This document shows positions 36,401 to 45,177 of a stretch of DNA of 64,000 bases, piece by piece. The stretch's first letter is position 1. Each line of letters begins with the position of its first letter. The stretch spans positions 1 through 64,000 of the forward strand of contig CAXTMA010000001.1 of NCBI GenBank assembly GCA_964245015.1. Direction: 5' to 3'. Under the pieces are notes generated by a model. It was given only the letters and a program-made list of their open reading frames with translations. It was not told the DNA's origin and ran no database searches. Origin of the DNA: RH-AL1 sp964245015 (GTDB lineage: Bacteria > Pseudomonadota > Alphaproteobacteria > Rhizobiales > Beijerinckiaceae). The position numbers and the translations under genes are program-made.

Positions 36401-37213
36401 CTAAGCCATCCCTCGCCTGGTGCGGCTGCCGGCGCGGGTCGCCGGCGATGTTGCCTGCACGGCTGTTCCTTTCAAAGCTGCCTCGTTCAATGCTGCGCTC
36501 TCCAACGTCGCCGGGCGCGCACGCGCCACCGCGTAATAGGCCCAAAGGCAATGGGCGACGACCCCGCGCAGCGGGCGCCAGCGCTCGGCCAGAGTTTCAA
36601 GCGCCCTGGCATCCGGCCGGGCCGGCAGGCCGAGCACGAGCCGAGCCGCTTCCTGCAGGGCGAGGTCTCCGGCTGGCCAGGCGTCGCCGTGACCGAGGCA
36701 GAACAGGAGAAAGATGTCGGCCGTCCAAGGGCCGATGCCCTTGATCGCGCACAGCGCCGCATGGGCCACCTCGGCCCGCGCGGCGGCCAGCGCGGCGAAG
36801 TCGAGCCGGCCGTCGCCGACAGCCTCCGCGATCGCGCGCAGGGTCCGCGTCTTGCCGGCCGACAGGCCGCAAACCCGCAGCTCCCCATCGGAAGCAGCCG
36901 CGATCGCCGCCGCGTCGAGGCAGGGGAAGCGGGCCTGCACCCTCGCGAAGATCGCCTCGGCGCTTGCCGTCGAGACCTGCTGCGCCACCACGATGGCGGC
37001 GAGACCCTCGAAACCCGGGGCTCGGCGGCGCAGCCGGGGCTCGGCGCCGGCCGCGCGCAGCCTCGCCACGAACGCCTCGTCCAGGCTCGCCAGGGCTACG
37101 AGCGCGGCGGCGAAGGCCGGCTCGTCAGCCAGAACGGGCGCGCGCAGATGGCCTGCCACCGCGGGCGGAGACGCCGGGGTGCCGGACAGCGATGCTTTTT
37201 TTCTTGGCGGCAC
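36401..37213 (-). CDS. DNA-3-methyladenine glycosylase II (AlkA-like)
   Basis: About 270 residues from a GTG (VPPRKKASLSGTP); earlier in-frame starts would put repetitive sequence in the protein. The HhH-GPD core is clear: IVVAQQVSTASAEAIFARVQ, then the hairpin IKGIGPWTADIFLLF and the catalytic Asp in AWPAGDLALQ. It excises alkylated bases. It lacks the N-terminal AlkA_N and Ada domains, like the short glycosylases of Rhizobiales. It is coupled to the downstream esterase gene by a one-base spacing. Confidence 0.85.
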   Translation of the reverse strand: MPPRKKASLSGTPASPPAVAGHLRAPVLADEPAFAAALVALASLDEAFVARLRAAGAEPRLRRRAPGFEGLAAIVVAQQVSTASAEAIFARVQARFPCLDAAAIAAASDGELRVCGLSAGKTRTLRAIAEAVGDGRLDFAALAAARAEVAHAALCAIKGIGPWTADIFLLFCLGHGDAWPAGDLALQEAARLVLGLPARPDARALETLAERWRPLRGVVAHCLWAYYAVARARPATLESAALNEAALKGTAVQATSPATRAGSRTRRGMA

Positions 37214-37300
37214 GCCGAAACCCGTCAAACTCGATGACCATGTCCGGGCCTGCGATGCGGCTCCGATCGGCCCGACACAGATAAGGCTGCGCCCGCCATG

Positions 37301-37357
37301 CCGGCAAGCTGGGCCGGCAAGCTGGGCCGGCAAGCTGGGCCGGCAAGCCGGGCCGGC
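37301..37357 (+). repeat. 13-bp tandem repeat upstream of the glycosylase gene
   Basis: CCGGCAAGCTGGG is repeated about 4.4 times with one C variant (CCGGCAAGCCGGG). A period of 13 bases would shift any reading frame, so it is most likely non-coding spacer between the divergent glycosylase and gluQ genes. Confidence 0.85.
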
Positions 37358-37448
37358 GAATGCGACGAGATCGCGCCGGCCCATTGGCGAGTCCAACCTT
37401 GGCATTAACTATGACTGAGAAACGACTCGGCCAGGGATCGCAAGCTCA

Positions 37449-38366
37449 ATGACCTCGACCTTCGCCCGAACCGTCGCCCGCTTCGCGCCTTCACCCAACG
37501 GCTATCTGCACCTCGGGCACGCCTACTCCGCCCTGATGAACGGCCTGCTCGTCAAGGACACCGGCGGGCGCCTGCTTCTGCGCATGGAGAACATCGATAC
37601 GACCCGCTGCCGGCCGGAGTTCGAGCGGGCGATCCTGGACGATCTCGGCTGGCTCGGCCTGAGCTGGGAGCGACCGGTGCGGCGCCAGTCCGATCACTTC
37701 CACGATTACGCCGAAGCGTTGCGCCGCTTGGAACGGCGCGGCCTCATCTATCCCTGCTTCTGCACGCGGGGCGACATCATGGCCGCCGTCGCCGGGCGGC
37801 CGAACTGGCCGAGCGATCCCGACGGCACGCCGCTCTATCCCGGCAGCTGCAAGCATTGCTCGGCCGAGCGCCGGGCCCAACGCTTCGCCGCCGGCGAGCG
37901 GGCGAGCTATCGTCTCGACATGGACCGAGCCCTACAGGTTCTCTGCGACACACCCGGCGGGGGCGGGCTGACCTGGGGTGAGTATCGCGGCGGCACCCAT
38001 CGCTTCGAGGAGCAGGCGACGCCGGCGATCTGGGGCGATGCGGTGCTGTCGCGCCGCGACATCGCGACGAGCTACCATGTCGCCGTGGTCGTCGACGACG
38101 CGTCGCAGGGTGTGACCGACGTGGTGCGCGGCGAGGACCTGTTCATGGCGACCCACCTTCACCGCCTGCTGCAGGTGCTGCTGGAACTGCCGGCGCCCAA
38201 CTACCACCATCACGCCGTGCTACGCGACGGGTCGGGACAGAAGCTGTCAAAGAGCCTGCGCGCCAAGGCGTTGCGCGCTTTCCGCCAGGAGGGCCACTCG
38301 CGCGAGGCGGTAATGGCCCGCATCGGCCTGCCCCGCCTCGGTGCGGGCGTGCTGGCGAAAAGCTGA
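37449..38366 (+). CDS. gluQ: Glutamyl-Q tRNA(Asp) synthetase
   Basis: 305 residues, a truncated GluRS-like enzyme that attaches glutamate to queuosine in the anticodon of tRNA(Asp). The class I motifs are HLGH at residues 21-24 (within RFAPSPNGYLHLGHAYSAL) and KLSKS near residue 268. A zinc site is formed by CFCTRGD and YPGSCKHC. It ends after the catalytic domain with no anticodon-binding domain, which separates it from GltX. The start ATG gives the expected N-terminus. Confidence 0.92.
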   Translation: MTSTFARTVARFAPSPNGYLHLGHAYSALMNGLLVKDTGGRLLLRMENIDTTRCRPEFERAILDDLGWLGLSWERPVRRQSDHFHDYAEALRRLERRGLIYPCFCTRGDIMAAVAGRPNWPSDPDGTPLYPGSCKHCSAERRAQRFAAGERASYRLDMDRALQVLCDTPGGGGLTWGEYRGGTHRFEEQATPAIWGDAVLSRRDIATSYHVAVVVDDASQGVTDVVRGEDLFMATHLHRLLQVLLELPAPNYHHHAVLRDGSGQKLSKSLRAKALRAFRQEGHSREAVMARIGLPRLGAGVLAKS

Positions 38367-38473
38367 CGCTTCTGCGTGCCGCGCTCGCCCAAGTCGCCTC
38401 GATGCCGGGCCTGCCGCTATCCGAAGCGCGGTTCAGCCGTGAACAGCAAGTCCTGCCACCGCTGCGACGATAA

Positions 38474-38561
38474 AAGCATCGGACCGAAAGTGCGCAGCGG
38501 TTTTCGGGCAAATCCGATGCGGCACAACAAGTCAGGGCATCGGACCGGATCCGACGCTTTA
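38474..38561. repeat. Palindromic intergenic element, family A
   Basis: Reads AAAGCATCGGACCGAAAGTG, then CGCAGCGGTTTTCGGGCAA, ATCCGATGCGGCACAACAAG and GGGCATCGGACCGGATCCG. This is the reverse orientation of the copies at 58 kb. Its right end supplies the TAA stop of the gene at 38559-38819. Confidence 0.8.
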
Positions 38562-38819
38562 GGCCTCCGCTCGCAAGCTCTTCAGCATGCGCCGGGCAAT
38601 GTTGCGGCACGCCTCGTCGTTCCTCGCTTCGCCGTGGTCGGGATCCCAAAGGTGGTCGAGACTGCCTTCGAGCTGGTCGAGCAGTTCGGGATGACGATGT
38701 GCGAGGAAGCGGATCGTTCCGAAGACGAGATGCTCCATCGCCATTTCCCGCCGCCTCGCATCGATGAGCTTGGGGTTGAGGTGATCGTCGGGCGACGTCT
38801 GGTTCTGGCTGTCTGACAT
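38559..38819 (-). CDS. Hypothetical protein
   Basis: 86 residues, acidic N-terminus (MSDSQNQTSPDDHLNPKLID), then a helical body with MAMEHLVFGTIRFLAHRHPE and NIARRMLKSLRAEA. No signal peptide or known domain. The stop codon falls in the end of a family A repeat, as if the element inserted at the gene end. Confidence 0.65.
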   Translation of the reverse strand: MSDSQNQTSPDDHLNPKLIDARRREMAMEHLVFGTIRFLAHRHPELLDQLEGSLDHLWDPDHGEARNDEACRNIARRMLKSLRAEA

Positions 38820-38968
38820 GGTGGCTCAACCCTCGAGGCATCCTGTGGTTCAGACGACCGGATCGCGCAGCCAGCCTGAGCCCGTCGGGCTCGAAACGCT
38901 CGGGATGATCGCCATCGAGGGCCCGTTGAGGCGGCTGCCGGAGCAGAGCCTCGCCATCGGCGAGGCGG

Positions 38969-39382
38969 TCAGTGCTGCATTTGCATCGGCATCGGCATGC
39001 CGGCCGGGTTCACCGTCATGTTGCGGTTGAGGTGCGCCATGATCCATAGCGAGCCGCCGAGGAGCAGAACGACGATCAGCACGCCGAAGGCCAGCGCCAT
39101 CACGTTGTTGATGTTGTCGGGGCCGGTGGTGATGTGGAGGAAGAAGACGAGGTGCACGCCCATCTGCGCGATGGCGAAGGTGATGAGGGCCACGGGGACG
39201 GCCGGTCCCCAGACGTAGTGGTACCTCAGCACGGAAAACGAGGCGAGCGTGAGGACCGTCGCCAGGGCGAGGCCGATCAGGTAGCCACGGATACCAGCGC
39301 CGACGTCGTCCTCGCCGCCGAATTCGTCGCCGGGTGCGGTATCCGAGTGATGGCTCTCGTTGTGGCTGGTTGCGTCGGTCAT
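38969..39382 (-). CDS. cyoD: Cytochrome bo3 ubiquinol oxidase subunit IV
   Basis: 137 residues with three membrane helices. RGYLIGLALATVLTLASFSV, then VALITFAIAQMGVHLVFFLH and the third helix LIVVLLLGGSLWIMAHLN are typical of CyoD. A His-rich, acidic N-terminus precedes them and a Met-rich tail (MPMPMQMQH) follows. It is the last gene of cyoABCD and stabilises the complex. Confidence 0.92.
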   Translation of the reverse strand: MTDATSHNESHHSDTAPGDEFGGEDDVGAGIRGYLIGLALATVLTLASFSVLRYHYVWGPAVPVALITFAIAQMGVHLVFFLHITTGPDNINNVMALAFGVLIVVLLLGGSLWIMAHLNRNMTVNPAGMPMPMQMQH

Positions 39383-39406
39383 GTCAGCGTTTCCTTGCGG
39401 AACTCC

Positions 39407-40135
39407 TCAGGCGAGCACGCCCATCAGGTAGACGATGGTGAAGACCGCCACCCAGATGATGTCGAGGGCGTGCCAGAACAGGGCGAAGCACATGGTGCGA
39501 CGCACGATGTCGGCCCGGAACCCCTTGGCGAAGACCTGGGCCATCATGGTCAGCAGCCACATCAGGCCGGCGGTGACGTGCAGGCCGTGGCAGCCGACAA
39601 GGGTGAAGAAGGCGGTGAGGAAGGCCGAGCGGGTCGGACCGGCGCCTCGCGCGACCAGCTCGGCGAACTCCTTCATCTCCAACCCGAGGAAAAGAGCGCC
39701 GAAGGCGAAGGTGATCGCCATCGCGCCGTAGAAGGGTAGGGACTTGCGCGACACCAGCGCCAGGCTGGCGAGGCCGCAGGTGAAGCTCGACGCCAGCAGG
39801 CAAGCCGTTTCGATCGCGGTGTTGCTCAGATCGAACAGCTGGCGGCCGGTCGGACCGTCCGCCGTGCCGGTCTGCAGCACGGCATACGCTGCGAAGAAGG
39901 CCGAGAACATGACGATGTCGGACAGGATGAACAGCCAGAAGCCGTAGCCGACGACGATGCGCTTGGACGACGGGCCGCCGGTCCCCCGGCCGGCTGCCTT
40001 CGACCCGCCCTCGCCGCCCGGCGCGTGACCGAGATGGTTGGGATCCCTGGGTTGTCGCCGGGATGGCTCGGCACCCAAACCGGCACCCAAACCGGCACCC
40101 ATGCCGGCACCCGGCTGGAATGCGGCGTCGCTCAC
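39407..40135 (-). CDS. cyoC: Cytochrome bo3 ubiquinol oxidase subunit III
   Basis: 242 residues with five membrane helices: GFWLFILSDIVMFSAFFAAY, LEMKEFAELVARGAGPTRSA, and the His-containing end WHALDIIWVAVFTIVYLMG. It starts with GTG overlapping the TGA of cyoB (GTGA). The N-terminal 55 residues are longer than in E. coli CyoC and include a GAGLGAGLGAEP stretch from a 12-bp DNA repeat. No cyoE (heme O synthase) gene lies next to it. Confidence 0.92.
   Translation of the reverse strand: MSDAAFQPGAGMGAGLGAGLGAEPSRRQPRDPNHLGHAPGGEGGSKAAGRGTGGPSSKRIVVGYGFWLFILSDIVMFSAFFAAYAVLQTGTADGPTGRQLFDLSNTAIETACLLASSFTCGLASLALVSRKSLPFYGAMAITFAFGALFLGLEMKEFAELVARGAGPTRSAFLTAFFTLVGCHGLHVTAGLMWLLTMMAQVFAKGFRADIVRRTMCFALFWHALDIIWVAVFTIVYLMGVLA
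40069..40116 (-). repeat. 12-bp tandem repeat in the 5' end of cyoC
   Basis: CGGCACCCAAAC on the plus strand is repeated about four times (two exact copies and two variants), encoding the Gly-Ala-Gly-Leu stretch of CyoC. It is in frame. Confidence 0.75.
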
Positions 40136-42162
40136 GCGGCGACCTTGCGGCGCAGGCTGGTCAGGGCCTCCGTCCTGGTTGCGCGGTTTGCCCGATCGAG
40201 CTTGCCCACGACGTCGGCGGGGATCTCATATTCGACCCGATTGCGCCAGGCGAAGACGACGAAGGTGGCGAAGGCGCCGATGAGGCCGACGATGGCCAGC
40301 CACCAGATGTGCCAGATCATGGCGAAGCCGATCACCGTCGCGAAGAAGGCGCAGGTGAAGCCGGTCGGGTTGTTGAGCGGCATCTCTATGTGCTCGTAAT
40401 CCGGTTCGTCTCGCAGGCGGGCCTGCTCGCGGGCCCGATGCTTGATCGCCCAATAGGCTTCTTCGCCGTGCACCTGCGGCAGGACGGCGAAGTTGAACAC
40501 CGGCGGCGGCGAGGAGGTCGCCCATTCCAGCGAACGGCCATCCCACGGGTCGCCGGTTTCGTCGCGCAGGGCCTCGCGGTCGCGGATCGACACCACGAGC
40601 TGGATGATCTGGCAGGCCACGCCGGCGGCGAGGATCAGCACGCCGAAGCCGGCGGCCAGCACCCAAGGGTGCCAAGCGGCGATGTCGTAGTGCTGCAGGC
40701 GCCGCGTCATGCCGAGCAGACCCAGCACGTACATCGGCAGGAACACGCCCACGAGTCCGGCCACCGCGAACCCAACCGCCGCCTTGCCCCAGCCCTCGTG
40801 GAGCTTGAAGCCGAACGCCTTGGGGAACCAGTAGGAATAGCCGGCAAAGGCGGCGAAGATCACCGACGACACCATGACGTTGTGGAAGTGCGCCACCAGG
40901 AACAGCGAATTATGGAGAACGAAGTCCGCCGGGGGCACGGCGAGCAGCACGCCTGTGGCCCCGCCCACCACGAAGGTCATGATGAAGCCCAGCGACCAAA
41001 GCATCGGCGTCGTGAAGCGGACGCGGCCGCCGTACATGGTGGCGAGCCAGTCGAACACCTTCACGCCGGTGGGCACGGCGATGATCATGGATGTGATGCC
41101 GAAGATGCCGTTGACGTCGCCGCCGGCGCCCATGGTGAAGAAGTGGTGCAGCCAGACCATGAAGGCGAGCACGAAGATCGCCATGGTGGCGGCCACCATC
41201 GACCGGTAGCCGAACAGCGGCTTGCCCGAGAAGGTCGAGATCACCTCGGAGAAGATGCCGTAGGAGGGCAGCGCCAGGATGTACACCTCGGGATGGCCCC
41301 ACGCCCAGGCGAGGTTCATGAACATCATCGAGTTGCCGCCCATCTCGTCGGTGAAGAAATGGAAGCCGAGGTAGCGGTCGAGCGTCAGCATTGCGAGAAC
41401 GGCGGTGAGGATGGGGAAGGCGGCGACGATGAGCAGGTTGCCGGCAAGTGCCGTCCAGCAGAATATCGGCATGCGCAGGTAGCTCATTCCCGGCGCGCGC
41501 ATCTTCAGGATGGTGGTGGTGAGATTGATGCCCGACATCAGCGTGCCGATACCGGAGATCTGCAGCGCGAAGAGGTAGTAGTCGACGCCGACACCGGGCG
41601 AGTACTTCAGCTCCGACAGCGGCGGATAGGGTAGCCAGCCGGTGCGTGAGAACTCGCCGATGACGAGCGACATGTTGCACAGCAGGGCACCGGTGGCGGT
41701 GAGCCAGAACGCCACCGAGTTGAGGGTGGGAAAGGCGACGTCGCGGACGCCGAGCTGCAGCGGCAGGACGAAGTTCATCAACCCGATGATGAACGGCATC
41801 GCGCCGAAGAAGATCATGATTGTGCCGTGCGCCGAGAAGATCTGGTTGTAGTGCTCGGGCGGGAGATAGCCCGCCGCCTTGTAGGCGAATTCCTGCTGCG
41901 AGCGCATCAGCACGACGTCGGAGAAGCCGCGGATCAGCATCACCAGGCCGAGGATCGTGTACATCACCCCGATGCGCTTGTGGTCGACGGAGGTGATCCA
42001 TTCGCGCCAGATGTAAGGGAAGTGCCCGGCGAACACGACCCAGCCGATCACGCCCGCTAAAATGAGCCCGACCACGCACGAGGCGACGAGGGGGATGGGC
42101 TGGTCCAACGGGATGGCGGCGAGGGTGAGCTTGCCGAGCACGGGCACGCCGAACAGGGTCAT
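40132..42162 (-). CDS. cyoB: Cytochrome bo3 ubiquinol oxidase subunit I
   Basis: 676 residues, the heme-copper catalytic subunit. GHPEVYILALPSYGIFSEV holds the cross-linked His and Tyr of the CuB site; HHFFTMG gives the other CuB histidines, and HFHNVMV the heme ligands. The quinone-site residues of bo3 are present in IRGFSDVVLMRSQQ (Arg, Asp) and the His of FSAHGTIMI, so this is a quinol oxidase. The ATG (MTLFGVPVLGKLTL) is chosen over a longer open frame. It pumps protons while reducing oxygen to water. Confidence 0.95.
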   Translation of the reverse strand: MTLFGVPVLGKLTLAAIPLDQPIPLVASCVVGLILAGVIGWVVFAGHFPYIWREWITSVDHKRIGVMYTILGLVMLIRGFSDVVLMRSQQEFAYKAAGYLPPEHYNQIFSAHGTIMIFFGAMPFIIGLMNFVLPLQLGVRDVAFPTLNSVAFWLTATGALLCNMSLVIGEFSRTGWLPYPPLSELKYSPGVGVDYYLFALQISGIGTLMSGINLTTTILKMRAPGMSYLRMPIFCWTALAGNLLIVAAFPILTAVLAMLTLDRYLGFHFFTDEMGGNSMMFMNLAWAWGHPEVYILALPSYGIFSEVISTFSGKPLFGYRSMVAATMAIFVLAFMVWLHHFFTMGAGGDVNGIFGITSMIIAVPTGVKVFDWLATMYGGRVRFTTPMLWSLGFIMTFVVGGATGVLLAVPPADFVLHNSLFLVAHFHNVMVSSVIFAAFAGYSYWFPKAFGFKLHEGWGKAAVGFAVAGLVGVFLPMYVLGLLGMTRRLQHYDIAAWHPWVLAAGFGVLILAAGVACQIIQLVVSIRDREALRDETGDPWDGRSLEWATSSPPPVFNFAVLPQVHGEEAYWAIKHRAREQARLRDEPDYEHIEMPLNNPTGFTCAFFATVIGFAMIWHIWWLAIVGLIGAFATFVVFAWRNRVEYEIPADVVGKLDRANRATRTEALTSLRRKVAA

Positions 42163-42212
42163 GGGAGTCCTGTGGTGAAGGGGGAAGTGGTCGCGGCGGG
42201 ATGCGGCACGGC

Positions 42213-43124
42213 TCAGCTGCCGCCCTTGGGCACGACATCGGGCTGACCGCTGGTGCTCTGCGCGGGGCCCGGTCCGGCCGGCACCTTTTCGGACACGATC
42301 CGGGTGAACAGTTCGGGAGCGACGGACGAATAGGTCATCGGCGGCACGGCGGTGCTCTGCTTTTCGAGGTCGCCGTAGGTGGCGTCGTCCAGCGTCGGCC
42401 CCTTGGACTGCGCCGCCTTGATCCAATCGTCGAAGGCGCCGTCAGACACGGAGCGCACGGGGAACGTCATGTCGGAGAAGCCGTCGCCGCTGAAATGCGT
42501 GGACAGGCCGAAGTAGCTGCCCTCGTGATCGGCCATCAGGTTGAGCTGCGAGGCCATGCCCTTCATCGTGTAGATCTGGCTGCCGAGGCGAGGCACGAAG
42601 AAAGAGTTCCACACGCCCGAGGACGACAGGTTGAAATGCACGGGCGTGCCGGCCGGCATCACCAGCTGGTTGACCGAGGCGACATGCTGCTCGGGGTAGA
42701 TGAACAGCCATTTCCAGTCGAGCGACACCACCTGCACTTCCAGCGGCTTCTTGGCCGAGGCGATGGGAACCGCCGGATCGAGGTCGTGCGAGCCGACCCA
42801 GGCGATGCCGCCGAGGAAGATGATGGTGAGCAGCGGCACCGACCAGATCAGCAGCTCGACGCGGCCGGAATAGGCCCAATCCGGCCGGTAGGTCGCCTTG
42901 GCATTGCCTTGGCGGAACCACCAGGCCATCAGCGGCGTGGCGATGATGATCGGCCCGATGATCGCCAGCATGATGAAAGTGGCGTCGAGCAGGATGGTGC
43001 GTTCGGCCGCGCCGACCGGGCCGGCCGGATCGAGCAGGTTGCCCTCGCAGCCCGACAGGGCGAGAGCGGTGCCGATCAGGGCGCCGGTGCCGGTCAGACG
43101 GCCCGGCGCGAAACGGTCTGGCAC
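42213..43124 (-). CDS. cyoA: Cytochrome bo3 ubiquinol oxidase subunit II (lipoprotein)
   Basis: About 303 residues from a GTG preceded by ACGGAG. A lipoprotein signal ends in the lipobox LALSGC. Two membrane helices follow and then the cupredoxin domain VQVVSLDWKWLFIYPEQHVA. The CuA cysteines are absent (SSSGVWNSFFVPRLGSQIY), as expected of a quinol oxidase. It is first in cyoABCD, so the promoter must lie in the 43.1-43.7 kb gap. Confidence 0.92.
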   Translation of the reverse strand: MPDRFAPGRLTGTGALIGTALALSGCEGNLLDPAGPVGAAERTILLDATFIMLAIIGPIIIATPLMAWWFRQGNAKATYRPDWAYSGRVELLIWSVPLLTIIFLGGIAWVGSHDLDPAVPIASAKKPLEVQVVSLDWKWLFIYPEQHVASVNQLVMPAGTPVHFNLSSSGVWNSFFVPRLGSQIYTMKGMASQLNLMADHEGSYFGLSTHFSGDGFSDMTFPVRSVSDGAFDDWIKAAQSKGPTLDDATYGDLEKQSTAVPPMTYSSVAPELFTRIVSEKVPAGPGPAQSTSGQPDVVPKGGS

Positions 43125-43682
43125 GATATGGCTCCGTGGGAAGCGGATCGCCCGCCGGAAGGACGCCCGGCGATGCAAGCGGACAAAACGCCTCACGGGG
43201 CGGGAGTTCCGGCTGTTGAGCGCGGCATCGTGGGCTCCCTGTCGCAGCCCGGCTCGCCGACGGAACATCGCTGCGGGCTGATCGAGATCCGATGGCGCTG
43301 ACCTTTCAAGCGGGCTCCCCCTTTCGTCAAGTCGCGCGACGCCGCATGCGCCACCAGAAAGCGCTCCAGGCCGGCGACGGGAGAACTGCTTCAGCGTTCG
43401 AAACGGAGATGGCCACCGCTGTCGGCCAGTAGTGGGTGCACATCTGTCGGCGCGGCAGCGCCTTGACTGGCGCATGAACGACGGGCGTTCCCGCGCCCGA
43501 TACGCGACCGCCGCCTCCGTCCCACGGGACGATCCCCGTTCTGCCGCGCTTCAGGGCGCCTGCCTTGCGGACATGCGTGATTCGCAGCCGTGGAATGCGC
43601 GTTCGTGACCCTGCGCGCGCTCGGCAACCATGAGGGCGATGCCTTGTTAAAACGGCTCTGTTCGCTCAATGGAAGATGCCTG
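43125..43682. other. Intergenic region between the divergent cyo and molybdenum hydroxylase operons
   Basis: No gene is supported in these 558 bases. It must contain two divergent promoters. I see no repeat copy and no obvious regulator palindrome. A long reverse-strand frame at its right end is antisense to the iron-sulfur subunit gene. Confidence 0.5.
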
Positions 43683-44192
43683 ATGACCGATGACGTCCGA
43701 CCATCGGGAGCGCCGCTGCAGCTGCATCTCGACATCAACGGTCGCGCCTGCGCGCTCGCCGTCGACAGCCGCACGACCCTTCTCGACGCCCTGCGCGAGC
43801 ACCTCGGCCTGACCGGGACCAAGGTTGGCTGCAACCACGGCACCTGCGGGGCCTGCACCGTGCACGTCGACGGGCGCCGTCAGCTCAGCTGCCTGATGCT
43901 CGCCGCCATGGCGGAGGGCCGCCAGATCACCACGATCGAGGGCCTCGCCGCCAGCGACGGCACGCCGCATCCGATGCAGGCCGCCTTCGTCGCCCACGAT
44001 GCGCTGCAGTGCGGCTACTGCACGCCGGGGCAGATCATGTCCGCGGTGGCCTGCGTCGCCGAAGGGCACGCCCGTAGCGACGACGAGATCCGCGAATTCA
44101 TGAGCGGCAACCTGTGTCGCTGCGGCGCTTATCCCAACATCGTGTCGGCGATCCGCGAGGTCGCCGGATCAGCCGCCGGCGGGAGGGCCTGA
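43683..44192 (+). CDS. Molybdenum hydroxylase [2Fe-2S] subunit (PaoA/XdhC-like)
   Basis: 169 residues with two [2Fe-2S] clusters. The plant-ferredoxin-like cluster uses Cys50, 55, 58 and 70 (VGCNHGTCGACTVHVDG). The second uses Cys110, 113, 145 and 147 (CGYCTPGQ and GNLCRCGAYP). There is no Tat signal, so the enzyme should be cytoplasmic, unlike E. coli PaoABC. It passes electrons from the molybdenum site to FAD. One base separates its stop from the FAD subunit start. Confidence 0.9.
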   Translation: MTDDVRPSGAPLQLHLDINGRACALAVDSRTTLLDALREHLGLTGTKVGCNHGTCGACTVHVDGRRQLSCLMLAAMAEGRQITTIEGLAASDGTPHPMQAAFVAHDALQCGYCTPGQIMSAVACVAEGHARSDDEIREFMSGNLCRCGAYPNIVSAIREVAGSAAGGRA

Positions 44193-44193
44193 G

Positions 44194-45177
44194 ATGCAGC
44201 CCTTCACCTACCATCGCGCCACCTCCATGGACGACGCCCTTCGCGAGGCGGCGTTGCCCGGCGCGGCCATCCTCGCCGGCGGCACGACCATGGTCGACCT
44301 TTTGCGCGGCGACCTGTGGTCGCCGTCCCGCCTCGTCGACATCGGCCGCCTCGACGAACTCGCCGCCTTCGACACCAGTGGCCCGGTGCTGCGCTTCGGT
44401 GCCCTCGCCAAGATGGCCGATGTGGCCGAGGATGCGACGCTGAAGGCGAACTATCCCGCGCTGGTGGAAAGCCTGCAGCTGGCCGCCTCGCAGCAGCTGC
44501 GTATTGCCGCGAGCGTCGGCGGCAACATCCTGCAGCGCACGCGCTGCCCGTACTTCCGCGACGGCACCTCGCCCTGCAACAAGCGCCGGGTTGGCAGCGG
44601 CTGCGCGGCGATCAACGGCGACACCCGCGACATGGCCCTGTTCGGCGCCTCCGACCGATGCATCGCCACCTATCCCGGCGACTGGGGCACGACGCTGGCC
44701 GCCTTCGACACCACCGTCGAGATCGCTTCGGCGGCGGGCCGGCGCACCATCCCCTTCGCCGAGCTGCACCGGCCCTACGGCGAGGATCCGGCCCTTGAAA
44801 CGACGCTGCGACCGGGCGAGATCATCACCGCCATCCTCGTCCAGGCGACGTCGGCCGGGCGGCACTCGACCTATCTCAAGGTGCGCGACCGCCGGTCCTA
44901 CGCCTACGCCGTCGTCTCCGCCGCCGTGGCCTTGGCGATGGACGGCGATACCGTCACCGAGGCGCGGGTCGCGCTCGGGGGCGTCGCCAGCAAGCCTTGG
45001 CGCGCCGCAGCCGCCGGCGATGTCCTGACGGGGCGGACGCTGACCCGCGACCTCGCCTTCGCCGCCGGCACCGCAGCCTTCGCCGACGCGCAGCCGCGCG
45101 GCGACAATGCCTTCAAGATCGAACTCGGCCGCAACGCGGTCGCCAAGGCGGTGCTCGTCGCCGCAGGGAGACACTAA
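44194..45177 (+). CDS. Molybdenum hydroxylase FAD subunit with extra [4Fe-4S] cysteines (PaoB-like)
   Basis: 327 residues. The FAD motifs are AILAGGTTMVDLL and ASVGGNILQRTRC. Four cysteines (118, 128, 137 and 156, in TRCPYFRDG, SPCNKR, GSGCAA and DRCIATYPGD) match the extra [4Fe-4S]-binding insertion of E. coli PaoB. This sets the complex apart from simple xanthine dehydrogenase FAD subunits. The TAA stop overlaps the next start (TAATG), so the three genes are coupled. Confidence 0.88.
   Translation: MQPFTYHRATSMDDALREAALPGAAILAGGTTMVDLLRGDLWSPSRLVDIGRLDELAAFDTSGPVLRFGALAKMADVAEDATLKANYPALVESLQLAASQQLRIAASVGGNILQRTRCPYFRDGTSPCNKRRVGSGCAAINGDTRDMALFGASDRCIATYPGDWGTTLAAFDTTVEIASAAGRRTIPFAELHRPYGEDPALETTLRPGEIITAILVQATSAGRHSTYLKVRDRRSYAYAVVSAAVALAMDGDTVTEARVALGGVASKPWRAAAAGDVLTGRTLTRDLAFAAGTAAFADAQPRGDNAFKIELGRNAVAKAVLVAAGRH

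Noticed and set aside
38820..38860. A possible EcfG promoter (TGAAC-N16-GGTT) before the hypothetical gene at 38559
   Set aside because: Two consensus positions differ and it sits too close to the start codon.
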